Shown here: one piece after another, positions 43,234 to 51,997 of the stretch | Position numbering within the stretch: the stretch's first letter is position 1 | Layout of the letters: every line of letters starts with the position of its first letter | From: an uncultured Bacilli bacterium | GTDB lineage: Bacteria > Bacillota_I > Bacilli_A > RF39 > UBA660 | NCBI GenBank assembly: GCA_934096985.1 | Contig: CAKONC010000005.1 | Span: forward strand, 1-64,000 | Length of the DNA stretch: 64,000 nucleotides | Direction of reading: 5' to 3' | Program-made: the position numbers and the translations under genes | Notes under the pieces: model-generated | The model's input: the letters and a program-made list of their open reading frames with translations, nothing else | Databases searched by the model: none | What the model was told of the DNA's origin: nothing

Positions 43234-44694
43234 TTATAATACGCACATTGCAATAGTAAGTACAACCATTGCCGCTAAGCCTATTAAAGCAACTATTTTG
43301 AATGCCCATTTAAACCATGTTGAATATTCAACTCTAGCTAAAGCAAGGCCACCCATTATTGCACCACAAGTTGGTGATATCAAATTTACTAATCCATTTG
43401 CAGCAACAAGTATCATAACATTTGTTTCTACAGAGAAACCTAATTGTTGAGTCAATGGTCCCATAATAGGTGTAGAAAGTGTTGCAATACCAGATGATGA
43501 TGGAACTAATATTGATAAGAAAATGTGTAATATAAAGTTCAATGGTGCATATAAAATTGCTGGCATATTTTTAAGTGCGTCGGCAGCATTATAAATTATA
43601 TAGTTATCTAAGTATGTAGTTTTCATAAGTACTGAAGCACCTCTTGCAACAGCAATAATTAAAACTACACTTAAGATATCTGCAGCACCATCTAAGAAAG
43701 TATTAACAAAATCTTTTTCTTTAAATTTACCAACAATACCAATTATTATTGCCATTATGAAGAACCAAACCGCAGCATCTTCGAAATACCAATAACCAAA
43801 ACAGTTACCTGTTAAGAATGCTGACCAATGAGTTCCTGCATCCGCAACATCAGCTGAAATTACACCAAAGTCAACCCAAGGTATAAATCCAATAATCATT
43901 ACTACAAATGTTAAGGCAAATAATATTAATATAATTTTTTGTCTTGTAGTTAATTTTGCATCTTTATTTACAAAGTCTTCCTTAGCATAATGTTTTTCCA
44001 TTTGCTTTTGTTCTTGTAATGAAAGGAATGTAGATCCTTTATCGGCTTTCACTTTTGCAGCATAATTTAAAACAATAGCTACTGCAATAATATAAGAAAC
44101 TAACCATATAATACAACCTAATAAAATTATTGTTCCTTGATTAACTGTTATACCCTCAGGTAATGCACTAACTGCAGCACCTACAGCAAATGGGTTAATT
44201 GTTGAACCAAGAACACCTACACCAGCACCTAGTAAGATTGTTGCTGATGCTACGATTGTATCCATGCCGGCTGCTACCATTGTAAATGATAGAAGCCCAT
44301 AGAATGCAACTGTTTCTTCAAGCATTCCATAAGTTGTACCACCAATTGAGAAGATGAACATTAAAATTGGTATTAAAACTAGTTCTTTACCTTTTAATTT
44401 ATTAACTAATACTTTTATTCCCGTTTCAAGAGCTCCACTTTTAGCAATAATTGCCAAAAATCCACCAAGTACTAGAATAAATATACTAACATCTGCAGCA
44501 TCCTCAAAACCTAAAATTGGTGATAATAAAAAATCTGAAAATTTTGCTCCAACAACGCCTGTACCATTAACAATATTTTCTCCATCAAATTGGGCAGATG
44601 GTAAAATATGTGAAACGATAGCTATTGCAATTATAATCAAAAATATAATTGTGAAGGCAGTCATTGAAAATTTCTTTTTATTCTTTTTAGCCAC
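43234..44694 (-). CDS. YfcC-family carrier, probable arginine/ornithine exchanger
   Basis: A 486-aa transporter of the YfcC/C4-dicarboxylate anaerobic carrier superfamily with about 11-12 helices. Visible features include the Gly/Pro-rich GVLGSTINPFAVGAA and PSSSGIATLSTPIMGPLTQQLG. The start is GTG after AGGAGG. It lies two nt downstream of arcC, the position held by ArcD in other arc operons. Arginine/ornithine exchange is therefore the likely role, though the family also contains other substrates. It is the last gene of the operon. Confidence 0.8.
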   Translation of the reverse strand: MAKKNKKKFSMTAFTIIFLIIIAIAIVSHILPSAQFDGENIVNGTGVVGAKFSDFLLSPILGFEDAADVSIFILVLGGFLAIIAKSGALETGIKVLVNKLKGKELVLIPILMFIFSIGGTTYGMLEETVAFYGLLSFTMVAAGMDTIVASATILLGAGVGVLGSTINPFAVGAAVSALPEGITVNQGTIILLGCIIWLVSYIIAVAIVLNYAAKVKADKGSTFLSLQEQKQMEKHYAKEDFVNKDAKLTTRQKIILILFALTFVVMIIGFIPWVDFGVISADVADAGTHWSAFLTGNCFGYWYFEDAAVWFFIMAIIIGIVGKFKEKDFVNTFLDGAADILSVVLIIAVARGASVLMKTTYLDNYIIYNAADALKNMPAILYAPLNFILHIFLSILVPSSSGIATLSTPIMGPLTQQLGFSVETNVMILVAANGLVNLISPTCGAIMGGLALARVEYSTWFKWAFKIVALIGLAAMVVLTIAMCVL

Positions 44695-44696
44695 TT

Positions 44697-45632
44697 TTAT
44701 TTCCTCCTATAAACTATTTTTGTGCCTTTAGTACCATTAATTGCTTCCAAACCTTCACTTAAAGAAGCAATTATAGCTATGCCATTATTATTTTCTTCTA
44801 AGAAATTAATACAGGCGTTAATTTTAGGAAGCATACTACCACTAGCAAATTCATTATTTTCAATATATGTATTTAAAGTTTTAATATCAATTTCATCTAA
44901 AGCAGTTTGATTATCTTTATTAAAATTAATATAAACCTTATCAACAGCAGTTAATATAAGTAATATATCTGCTTTGATATTTCCTGCAAGTTTGCTACTT
45001 GCAAAGTCTTTGTCAATTACAGCTGCAACACCTTTATAACCAAGACCATCTTTCACTACTGGCACACCGCCACCTCCAACAGTAATAACTATATTACCAT
45101 TGTCAGCAAGAGTACTTACAATATCTTGCTCTAAGATTCTAATAGGTTTAGGAGAAGGCACAACTCTTCTATATCCTCTACCAGAGTCTTCAACATATTT
45201 ATATCCATTAGATGAAGCAAGTTTTTCTGCCTCATCTTTGGTATAAAACATTCCTACAGGTTTAGTTGGATTTGTGAAAGCCTTATCATTTTCATCAACT
45301 TCAACCTGAGTAATGACTGTTGCACATTTTTTTGATATATTGTTTTCCTTTAATTTTTCATTTATAGCATTCTGTAAATGATAACCAATATATCCTTGGC
45401 TCATAGCACCACACTCCGCAAAAGGCATAAGCGGTGCTACATCAAATTTACTTGCATATTCAAATGCATTATTAATCATTCCTACTTGTGGACCATTACC
45501 ATGAGTAACTATTACTTCATTATCTTTAGCAATAGAAACTATTATATCAGCGGCTTTTTTTACTAATGATTGTTGCTCTTCCGGGGTTTTGCCTAAAGCA
45601 TTGCCACCTAAAGCAATTACTATTTTACTCAT
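44697..45632 (-). CDS. arcC: Carbamate kinase
   Basis: Last step of the arginine deiminase pathway: carbamoyl phosphate + ADP to ATP, CO2 and ammonia. 311 aa, with the amino-acid-kinase fold motifs [27 protein letters not shown] and [13 protein letters not shown]. The start overlaps the arcB stop by 8 nt. This is the ATP-yielding step of the operon. Confidence 0.96.
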   Translation of the reverse strand: MSKIVIALGGNALGKTPEEQQSLVKKAADIIVSIAKDNEVIVTHGNGPQVGMINNAFEYASKFDVAPLMPFAECGAMSQGYIGYHLQNAINEKLKENNISKKCATVITQVEVDENDKAFTNPTKPVGMFYTKDEAEKLASSNGYKYVEDSGRGYRRVVPSPKPIRILEQDIVSTLADNGNIVITVGGGGVPVVKDGLGYKGVAAVIDKDFASSKLAGNIKADILLILTAVDKVYINFNKDNQTALDEIDIKTLNTYIENNEFASGSMLPKINACINFLEENNNGIAIIASLSEGLEAINGTKGTKIVYRRK

Positions 45633-46623
45633 TTTTATCCTTTAAAGTAGCGTAAATTACTGATTTAATAGTATGCATTCTATTTTCTGCTTCCTCAAAA
45701 ACTCTTGAATGACTACCATTAAATACTTCATCAGTTACTTCCATTTCTGGAATACCAAATTTTTCATAAATTTCTTTTCCTATAGAGGTATTTAAATCAT
45801 GAAATGATGGTAAACAATGCAAGAATATTGCATTAGGGTTTGCATTATCCATAACTTTTTGATTAACTTGATAAGCTTTTAAATAATTGATTCTTTCAGC
45901 CCATTTTTCCATTGGCTCACCCATTGAAACCCAAACATCAGTATATAATGCATCTGCGTTTTTAGTTCCTTCCATTATATCTTCAGTTCTTTCAATTGTA
46001 GAACCATTTTCTTTAGCTATTTCCATACATTTTTGAGTTAATTCTTCATCTGGCCATAAATCTTTTGGAGCGCAGCATACAAAATTAACACCAAGTTTAG
46101 CACTAGCAACCATTAATGAATTTGCTACATTGTTTCTGGCATCTCCACAAAATACTAATTTTTTTCCTTGCAAAGAACCAAACTCTTCTTCAATTGTCAT
46201 AAAATCAGCTAACATTTGTGTTGGATGGAATTCATTCGTTAAACCATTCCATACTGGAACGCTAGAATATTTTGCTAAAGTTTCAACAATATTTTGATCA
46301 AATCCACGATATTCTATTCCATCATAGATTCTACATAAAACTCTTGCGGTATCTTCAATACTTTCTTTTTTACCCATTTGTGACCCTGTTGGTCCAAGAT
46401 AAGTAACATGCATTCCTAAATCATATGCTGCTACTTCAAATGAACATCTAGTCCTTGTTGAATCTTTTTCAAAAATTATTGCAATATTTTTCCCTTCTAA
46501 GTATTTATGTGGAATTTTATTATGTTTTTTTTCTTTAAACTCTTTAGATAGTTCTAGTAAATATCTTATTTCATCACTAGAATAATCTAATAGTTTTAAA
46601 AAATCTCTGTCTTTTAGATTCAT
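45625..46623 (-). CDS. arcB: Ornithine carbamoyltransferase, catabolic
   Basis: 332 aa. Carbamoyl-phosphate motif STRTR ([17 protein letters not shown]), HPTQMLADF, and ornithine-site HCLPSFHD. The same fold serves anabolic ArgF; the operon with arcA and arcC shows the catabolic role (citrulline to ornithine plus carbamoyl phosphate). It lies immediately downstream of arcA. Confidence 0.95.
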   Translation of the reverse strand: MNLKDRDFLKLLDYSSDEIRYLLELSKEFKEKKHNKIPHKYLEGKNIAIIFEKDSTRTRCSFEVAAYDLGMHVTYLGPTGSQMGKKESIEDTARVLCRIYDGIEYRGFDQNIVETLAKYSSVPVWNGLTNEFHPTQMLADFMTIEEEFGSLQGKKLVFCGDARNNVANSLMVASAKLGVNFVCCAPKDLWPDEELTQKCMEIAKENGSTIERTEDIMEGTKNADALYTDVWVSMGEPMEKWAERINYLKAYQVNQKVMDNANPNAIFLHCLPSFHDLNTSIGKEIYEKFGIPEMEVTDEVFNGSHSRVFEEAENRMHTIKSVIYATLKDKNE

Positions 46624-47853
46624 TTAATCCTCTCTTTCAAGCGGCATACTCATACATCTAGGACCACCACGTCCACGAGATAATTCGGCACTATTCATTT
46701 CTATTACTTTAATGCCTTTTTCCCTTAATACTTCATTTGTAATATTATTTCTATTATAAACTACTACTACGCCCGGAGCAATTGCAAGAGTATTTGTTCC
46801 ATCATTCCATTGTTCTCTTTCTGATGCAATTTTATCTCCACCAGCACATGGAATAAGTGTAATATCAATTCCCAAATATTCTTCTAAAATTGCCTCAAGT
46901 GAACCTTGTTTTTTAATTACTTTAACTTCATCAGGATTATCTTCATTTTTTGTTATTTCAAAAACTTCTAATGTATCCATAATTCCTGGATGATAAGTAA
47001 ATTTATCAACATCAATTTGTGTAAATACTGTATCTAAATGCATAAATGCACGGCATTCAGGTATTTTAAATGCTAAAATTGTATCAATTTTACAATTAGG
47101 ATTATTAAACATATTTTTACTTACTAAATCAATTGCTTCAGCGCTTGTTCTTTGAGAAATACCAATTGCTAAAGTATGCTCATTTAAATTAAGTACGTCT
47201 CCACCCTCGATACTAAATGGATTTTCTCTATCATAGAATTTTTCAACTTTATCCATATAATCTGGATGATAATTGAAAATATAATATGCATAAATAGTTT
47301 CTCTACTTCTTGTTACAGAATACATTTTATTAAGTATAATTCCATCACCAACTGATGCAAACGGATCCCTTGTAAAATATAAATTTGGCATTGGCTCTGC
47401 TAAAAATTTTGTTTCTTCACTAATTTGGTCAACTAAAGAATTTTCAATATCTCTTTTATTTCTATGAACCTCTGATACTTTGATACCTTCCATAGTTTTT
47501 AAAACTAATGCTTTATTATTTGTATAACCCATTAAATATTCAAATAATAAATCTTTGTATTTAGGAGTTTTAACTCCTGCCTCATATATAAATTGTCTAA
47601 TAAATGAAGGCTTAATTTGTGGATTATAATCCAAAGTCTCTGCCATTAAATCTTCAAGATATACTACTTCAACATCATTATCTCTTAAAATTTGGCAAAA
47701 TTCATCATGTTCTTGAATTGCATCTTTAAGATATGGAATATCGTCAAAAAGTAATCTGCCAAGAGTATCTGGTGTTAAATTTAGTAACTCTTTGCCTGGT
47801 CTATGAACTAAAACCTTTTTTAATTTTTTTATTTCACTTGTAACGTGAACCAT
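46624..47853 (-). CDS. arcA: Arginine deiminase
   Basis: 409 aa. Converts arginine to citrulline and ammonia. Guanidine-modifying motifs FTRDPFASVGDG, EGGDVLNL, AFMHLDTVFTQ and the catalytic Cys in GRGGPRCMSMPLERED are present. It is the first gene of arcABC-yfcC, giving a full pathway for energy and acid resistance. The start is ATG after AAGGAG. A promoter is proposed at 47877-47905. I could not identify a convincing ArgR or CcpA box. Confidence 0.97.
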   Translation of the reverse strand: MVHVTSEIKKLKKVLVHRPGKELLNLTPDTLGRLLFDDIPYLKDAIQEHDEFCQILRDNDVEVVYLEDLMAETLDYNPQIKPSFIRQFIYEAGVKTPKYKDLLFEYLMGYTNNKALVLKTMEGIKVSEVHRNKRDIENSLVDQISEETKFLAEPMPNLYFTRDPFASVGDGIILNKMYSVTRSRETIYAYYIFNYHPDYMDKVEKFYDRENPFSIEGGDVLNLNEHTLAIGISQRTSAEAIDLVSKNMFNNPNCKIDTILAFKIPECRAFMHLDTVFTQIDVDKFTYHPGIMDTLEVFEITKNEDNPDEVKVIKKQGSLEAILEEYLGIDITLIPCAGGDKIASEREQWNDGTNTLAIAPGVVVVYNRNNITNEVLREKGIKVIEMNSAELSRGRGGPRCMSMPLERED

Positions 47854-47876
47854 CTTATCATCTCCTTATTATAATA

Positions 47877-47905
47877 ATAATATCATTTAAATTTTTAAAA
47901 GTCCA
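47877..47905 (-). promoter_or_regulatory. Candidate promoter of the arc operon
   Basis: Minus strand: -35 TGGACT (47900-47905), 17 nt, -10 TATTAT (47877-47882). The -35 is weak, so an activator may be needed. Confidence 0.45.
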
Positions 47906-47927
47906 CAACATCATTTGTTATTATACA

Positions 47928-48635
47928 TTACTTTATATCTTGCAAAAAATTTTGAATAACTGGATTTTTCGAAGCAAAAGTATTTTCAACATTATCATCA
48001 CTTAAAACACCTCTATTGTCTAAGAAAATAATTCTTTCAGAAAATTCCTTTATAAAGTTTATTTCATGGCTAACAACAATAATTGTCATATCTAAACTGC
48101 TTAACCCTTTTATAAGTTCCAAAACTTCTTTTGTCATTTGAGGATCTAATGAACTCGTAGGTTCATCAAATAATAATATTTTAGGATTTTCCATTAAAGC
48201 TCTTATAATTGCCACTCTTTGTTTTTCTCCACCGCTTAAATTTTTTGGATAAGTATTTGCCTTACTACTTAAGCCTATATCTTTTAAATATGCTTTAGCT
48301 TTTTTTATTGCAGCGTTTTTACTTAATAATTTTAATTTAACTGGAGCAAGTATTAAATTATCTAAAACTGTTAAATTTTCAAATAAGTTAAAACTCTGAA
48401 ATACCATGCCAACTTTCTTATAATAGTTTTTTATATCTTTAATATTTTCACCATCTATAAGAATTTCACCTTTGTTAATATTTTCAAGACGTGATATACA
48501 TCTAAGCAATGTTGATTTCCCACATCCACTTTTCCCTATTATTGAAACAATTTCATTATCATTAATTTTCAAATTAATATTATTTAAAATTTCTTTTTTA
48601 TCATAACTTTTAGATAAATTTTTTATCTCAATCAT
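47928..48635 (-). CDS. Amino-acid ABC transporter ATP-binding protein
   Basis: A GlnQ-type ATPase of about 235 aa: Walker A GKSGCGKST, Q-loop VFQSFNLF, signature LSGGEKQR, Walker B LLFDEPTSSLD, H-loop SHE. It energises import of a polar amino acid. The ATG at 48635 is preceded by AAAGGA; the longer frame starts within that site. It overlaps the permease gene by 8 nt. Operon: YitT-binding protein-permease-ATPase. Confidence 0.93.
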   Translation of the reverse strand: MIEIKNLSKSYDKKEILNNINLKINDNEIVSIIGKSGCGKSTLLRCISRLENINKGEILIDGENIKDIKNYYKKVGMVFQSFNLFENLTVLDNLILAPVKLKLLSKNAAIKKAKAYLKDIGLSSKANTYPKNLSGGEKQRVAIIRALMENPKILLFDEPTSSLDPQMTKEVLELIKGLSSLDMTIIVVSHEINFIKEFSERIIFLDNRGVLSDDNVENTFASKNPVIQNFLQDIK

Positions 48636-49320
48636 TTGCAAGTTTCCTTTCAATATTATTCAATAATTTTGTTAAACTTAATGTTAATATCAAATAAATT
48701 ATTGCCACAATAAATAATGGAAAGAAATAGTCATAAGTTCTTGAAGCAACTATATCTGAAGCCTTTGTTAGTTCAATTATACCAATATATCCTGCCACCG
48801 AAGTTTCCTTTAACAACGTTATAAATTCATTTCCTAAAGCAGGCATAACATTTCTAAATGCTTGTGGCATTACTATATATCTCATGGTTTGTCCATAATT
48901 TAGTCCGAGCATTTTAGAAGCTTCTTCCTGACCACTTGGAACCGAAATAATACCACTTTTAATTATTTGTGAAACATATGCAGCAGAGTTTAATCCAAAG
49001 GAAATAATACCAACAAAAATAATGCTTATGTCAATACTTTTAAAAATGACATAATAAATAATCATTAATTGCAAAAGTGAGGGAGTTCCTCTTATTATGC
49101 CTATATATAGGCTAGCAATTTTAGATAAAAAAGCAAGTTTGCCAGTTTTCTCATTATAATCAATTACTAAACTTAATAAAAGGCCTAAAATTATTCCTAT
49201 TATGCATGCAAAAAAGGCCATTATAAGAGTATTTCCTAGTCCTTCCAGAAAATATTTATAACGATCCTCATATATCAATGTATAATATAAATTATCCTTT
49301 ATTTTACTAAATATTTCCAT
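48628..49320 (-). CDS. Amino-acid ABC transporter permease
   Basis: A 230-aa HisM/GlnP-type permease with about five helices and the cytoplasmic coupling element SKMLGLNYGQTMRYIVMPQAFRNVMPALGNE. It works with the upstream binding lipoprotein and downstream ATPase. The arc operon is just downstream, so arginine is a plausible cargo, but sequence cannot fix the substrate. Confidence 0.92.
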   Translation of the reverse strand: MEIFSKIKDNLYYTLIYEDRYKYFLEGLGNTLIMAFFACIIGIILGLLLSLVIDYNEKTGKLAFLSKIASLYIGIIRGTPSLLQLMIIYYVIFKSIDISIIFVGIISFGLNSAAYVSQIIKSGIISVPSGQEEASKMLGLNYGQTMRYIVMPQAFRNVMPALGNEFITLLKETSVAGYIGIIELTKASDIVASRTYDYFFPLFIVAIIYLILTLSLTKLLNNIERKLAND

Positions 49321-49326
49321 ATAATC

Positions 49327-50052
49327 CTACTTTGTGTACTTTAAAACGTAGCTATTTATTTCACCAGAACTAATTAATTCATCTAAAACATTATTAACTA
49401 CATCTAATAATTCCTTATTACCTTTTTTTATAGCAATTCCATAGCTATCACTAAAAACAGTTCCATCTAAAATTATTAAATTATCATTTGTTTTAACTAT
49501 TTCCTTTGCAGGCAATTCATCCATAATTATTAAATCAACTTTATCATTTTTTAAATCTTCAATCATTGAAAGATATTTTTTTTGTCTAACGACATCACTT
49601 GTTACCTTATTACTAGTCACATAAGTATCAGCAACACTACCTAATTGTACGGCAATTTTTTTATTTTGAATTTCATTAATGTTTTTAATGTTACTTTCAT
49701 TTTTGACAATAATAACTTGATTCGAAGATATATATTCTTTTGAAAAGTCTACTTCCTTTTTTCTTTCTTCACTAATACTCATTCCTGCTAAAGCAATGTC
49801 AGCTTTACCAGATTTTAGCTCACTTATAATTGAATCAAAATAAATATCTTTTACAACTAACTTTTTTCCTAATCTTTCAGCAATTTTTTGGGCAATCTCT
49901 ACATCAACGCCAACAATTTCACCATTTTCATAAAATTCATATGGTGCAAATCCTGCTTCGGTTACCATGATAAGTTCATTATCATTTCTCTTGCAACTAC
50001 ATATAGTTAAAACAATTAAACATAATAAAATAAATACTTTTCTTTTTTTCAT
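49327..50052 (-). CDS. Amino-acid ABC transporter substrate-binding lipoprotein
   Basis: 241 aa. The signal peptide ends in a lipobox (TICSC). Periplasmic-binding-protein type 3 features follow: AGFAPYEFYENGEIVGVDVEIAQKIAERLG, LKSGKADIALAGMSISEERKKEVDFS, and VVNNVLDELISSGEIN near the end. It is tethered outside and delivers an amino acid to the permease. It lies six bp upstream of the permease gene and 11 bp downstream of the YitT gene. Confidence 0.92.
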   Translation of the reverse strand: MKKRKVFILLCLIVLTICSCKRNDNELIMVTEAGFAPYEFYENGEIVGVDVEIAQKIAERLGKKLVVKDIYFDSIISELKSGKADIALAGMSISEERKKEVDFSKEYISSNQVIIVKNESNIKNINEIQNKKIAVQLGSVADTYVTSNKVTSDVVRQKKYLSMIEDLKNDKVDLIIMDELPAKEIVKTNDNLIILDGTVFSDSYGIAIKKGNKELLDVVNNVLDELISSGEINSYVLKYTK

Positions 50053-50063
50053 ATCATACCTTT

Positions 50064-50930
50064 CTAAAATACTCTATCTTTTTTCTTTCCACCATTTACT
50101 TCATAACAATCATTTATTACAAAGAAAGCGTCAGGATCTAATTCTAATATTCTTGTTCTAAGTTTATAGCAATCCAAATTTGAAACGGCTACCATTAATA
50201 TTTCACCTTTTTTGTGTAAAAATTCTTGTTTAGTTTCTAAAATAGTAATACCACTATCATATTCTTTATTAATTATTTCTTTTAATTCTTTTAACTTTTT
50301 AGTATAAATGAAAAATACTTTACTCATAGAAACTCCTAAAGTTATCTTATCAATAAAATAATTACTTATTAAAAGAATTATAATTGCATAAACAAAATTT
50401 TCAAATCCAAATACAAATGCTCCAAATAATAGAATTATAAAACTATATGTAAAGTTTGCAAACGCAGTAGATACCTTAGCATACTTTTTTATAAGTTCCA
50501 TGATAACATCCCCACCACCAGTGGTAAAACCAGTTCTATAAATTAAGGCTGAAGATGCTCCATACAAAAATCCTGCCAAGCAAACAGATATTAAAATTTC
50601 ATTTACATATATATGATTAATAACGGCAGCTGCTATTGGTTCTGTAATAGTTACCATAATAGGGTATAATAAAGAGCCTAAAACTGTTGGTAGTGTTTTT
50701 TTATAGCCTAAAAATATAAAACTTATTATAAGAAGTAAAATTCTTGAAACATATAGAAAAAATGTAGGATCAATTCCAAATAATTTATCAAATATTATGG
50801 CAAGGCCATTCGTTCCACCAGTTATAAAATTATTTGGCAGTAAAAACAAATGGTAACACATTGCAAGTAAAAATAACCCCAAAACAAAAGTAACACCAGT
50901 AATTAATATTTTTACTTCTTCCTTTTTCAT
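50064..50930 (-). CDS. YitT family membrane protein
   Basis: 288 aa. Five or six N-terminal helices (DUF161; SSALIYRTGFTTGGGDVIMELI) and a C-terminal cytoplasmic DUF2179 domain (EYDSGITILETKQEFL; LRTRILELDPDAFFVINDCYEVNG). It is common in Bacillota with several copies per genome; function is uncertain, perhaps transport. Here it is the first gene of the amino-acid ABC unit, with a promoter at 50954-50982. Confidence 0.88.
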   Translation of the reverse strand: MKKEEVKILITGVTFVLGLFLLAMCYHLFLLPNNFITGGTNGLAIIFDKLFGIDPTFFLYVSRILLLIISFIFLGYKKTLPTVLGSLLYPIMVTITEPIAAAVINHIYVNEILISVCLAGFLYGASSALIYRTGFTTGGGDVIMELIKKYAKVSTAFANFTYSFIILLFGAFVFGFENFVYAIIILLISNYFIDKITLGVSMSKVFFIYTKKLKELKEIINKEYDSGITILETKQEFLHKKGEILMVAVSNLDCYKLRTRILELDPDAFFVINDCYEVNGGKKKDRVF

Positions 50931-50953
50931 TCATTACCCTTCTTACTATAAAC

Positions 50954-50982
50954 ATTTTACTAAAATTTTTTATTTTTGTCTA
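50954..50982 (-). promoter_or_regulatory. SigA-type promoter of the YitT-ABC operon
   Basis: Minus strand: -35 TAGACA (50977-50982), 17 nt, -10 TAAAAT (50954-50959). Confidence 0.6.
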
Positions 50983-51034
50983 TAAATGCGCATAAATATT
51001 TTTTATGTGAATAAATTTAATTGAGGTGAAAATA

Positions 51035-51394
51035 ATGAACGGAAATTATTATCAAAATCCAACATTCCCAACGAATCAAAATCAAGCAAATAATTATCAA
51101 GTTCCGCCAGGAAACATGAATACAGAAAATGATTATAATGAACAAAGCTTTATTGAAAATATTTTAAGACTTAATAAAGGAAGAAAAGTCAATGCTTATG
51201 TATCATTTCCTGATAGCACAGAATGGAAAAATAAAGTATTCAGTGGATTAATCGAAGAGGCTGGTAAGGATCACTTGATTATAAAAGATGTTACTACTGG
51301 AAAATGGTATTTAATTAGAATACTATATTTAGATTATGTTGAATTTATGGAACCAATAAACTACCTACATGCTTATTCTGAAAAAACGTATTAA
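51035..51394 (+). CDS. GerQ-like spore coat protein
   Basis: 119 aa. The C-terminal 75 residues match the GerQ pattern: FIENILRLNKGRKV, a SFPDSTEWKNKVFSG block, and KDHLIIKDVTTGKWYLI followed by YLDYVEF. The N-terminus is Gln/Asn/Pro-rich, like the GerQ region that is cross-linked by transglutaminase. In Bacillus, GerQ is a coat protein needed for CwlJ localisation in germination. ATG at 51035 has GAGGTG six nt upstream; the GTG at 51026 lies inside that site. It converges with the MBL gene, overlapping by 4 nt. Confidence 0.82.
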   Translation: MNGNYYQNPTFPTNQNQANNYQVPPGNMNTENDYNEQSFIENILRLNKGRKVNAYVSFPDSTEWKNKVFSGLIEEAGKDHLIIKDVTTGKWYLIRILYLDYVEFMEPINYLHAYSEKTY

Positions 51395-51891
51395 TAATAA
51401 ATAAAATTTGTTTTTTCATCTTTTAAAGTAGTAATTGGGCCATGTCCTGGATAAATTATTGTATTTTCTGGCAAACTACTTATTAACTCTAAAGATTTTT
51501 TTAAATCATGATAATTAGAATTAGAAAAATCATATCTACCTACTCCATTTTTAAAAATTAAATCTCCAGAAAATAACAAACTTTCAGTTTTAAAATAAAT
51601 TGATATAGAATCGTCAGTATGACCTGGCGTTTTTATTATGTCATAATTAAATAATTTCTTATATTTAAACGTGTTATGTTCTAAATTAAAGTATTTTTCA
51701 ATTTTCTTTAACGCACCAATATGATCAAAATGGTGATGGGTAACAATTATTTCTAATACACTATAGTTTTTACATTTGTCAATTATTTCTTTTGCATTAT
51801 CTCCGGGGTCTATTATGAGGCATTCCTTGTTTTTTATTATTAAGTAACAATTTGTATCTAAATTTCCTACAACTAAACATTTAACTTCCAT
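51391..51891 (-). CDS. Metallo-beta-lactamase-fold hydrolase, glyoxalase II-like
   Basis: A 166-aa minimal MBL protein. Metal motif HHHFDH at residues 52-57, GHTDDS near 92, SGDLIF near 110 and PGHG near 148. It is short and lacks the extra C-terminal helices of true glyoxalase II, as in the YqgX-like group. It probably hydrolyses a thioester, though the substrate is not known. The start is ATG after AGGTG. Confidence 0.85.
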   Translation of the reverse strand: MEVKCLVVGNLDTNCYLIIKNKECLIIDPGDNAKEIIDKCKNYSVLEIIVTHHHFDHIGALKKIEKYFNLEHNTFKYKKLFNYDIIKTPGHTDDSISIYFKTESLLFSGDLIFKNGVGRYDFSNSNYHDLKKSLELISSLPENTIIYPGHGPITTLKDEKTNFIYY

Positions 51892-51947
51892 ATATTCACC
51901 TACTTTTGAATAATTATAGCATAAAATCCAGTGAAATCTAAATTTTC

Positions 51948-51976
51948 TTGTTTTATATTGAAATTTTAACTATAAT
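51948..51976 (+). promoter_or_regulatory. SigA-type promoter of the flippase-femAB-lemA operon
   Basis: -35 TTGTTT (51948-51953), 17 nt, -10 TATAAT (51971-51976). Confidence 0.6.
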
Positions 51977-51997
51977 AATAATAGGAGTTGATTCCAA

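Noticed and set aside
47928..48653. TTG start of the ABC ATPase at 48653
   Set aside because: It sits in the AAAGGA ribosome-binding site of the ATG at 48635; the ATG gives the usual family N-terminus.
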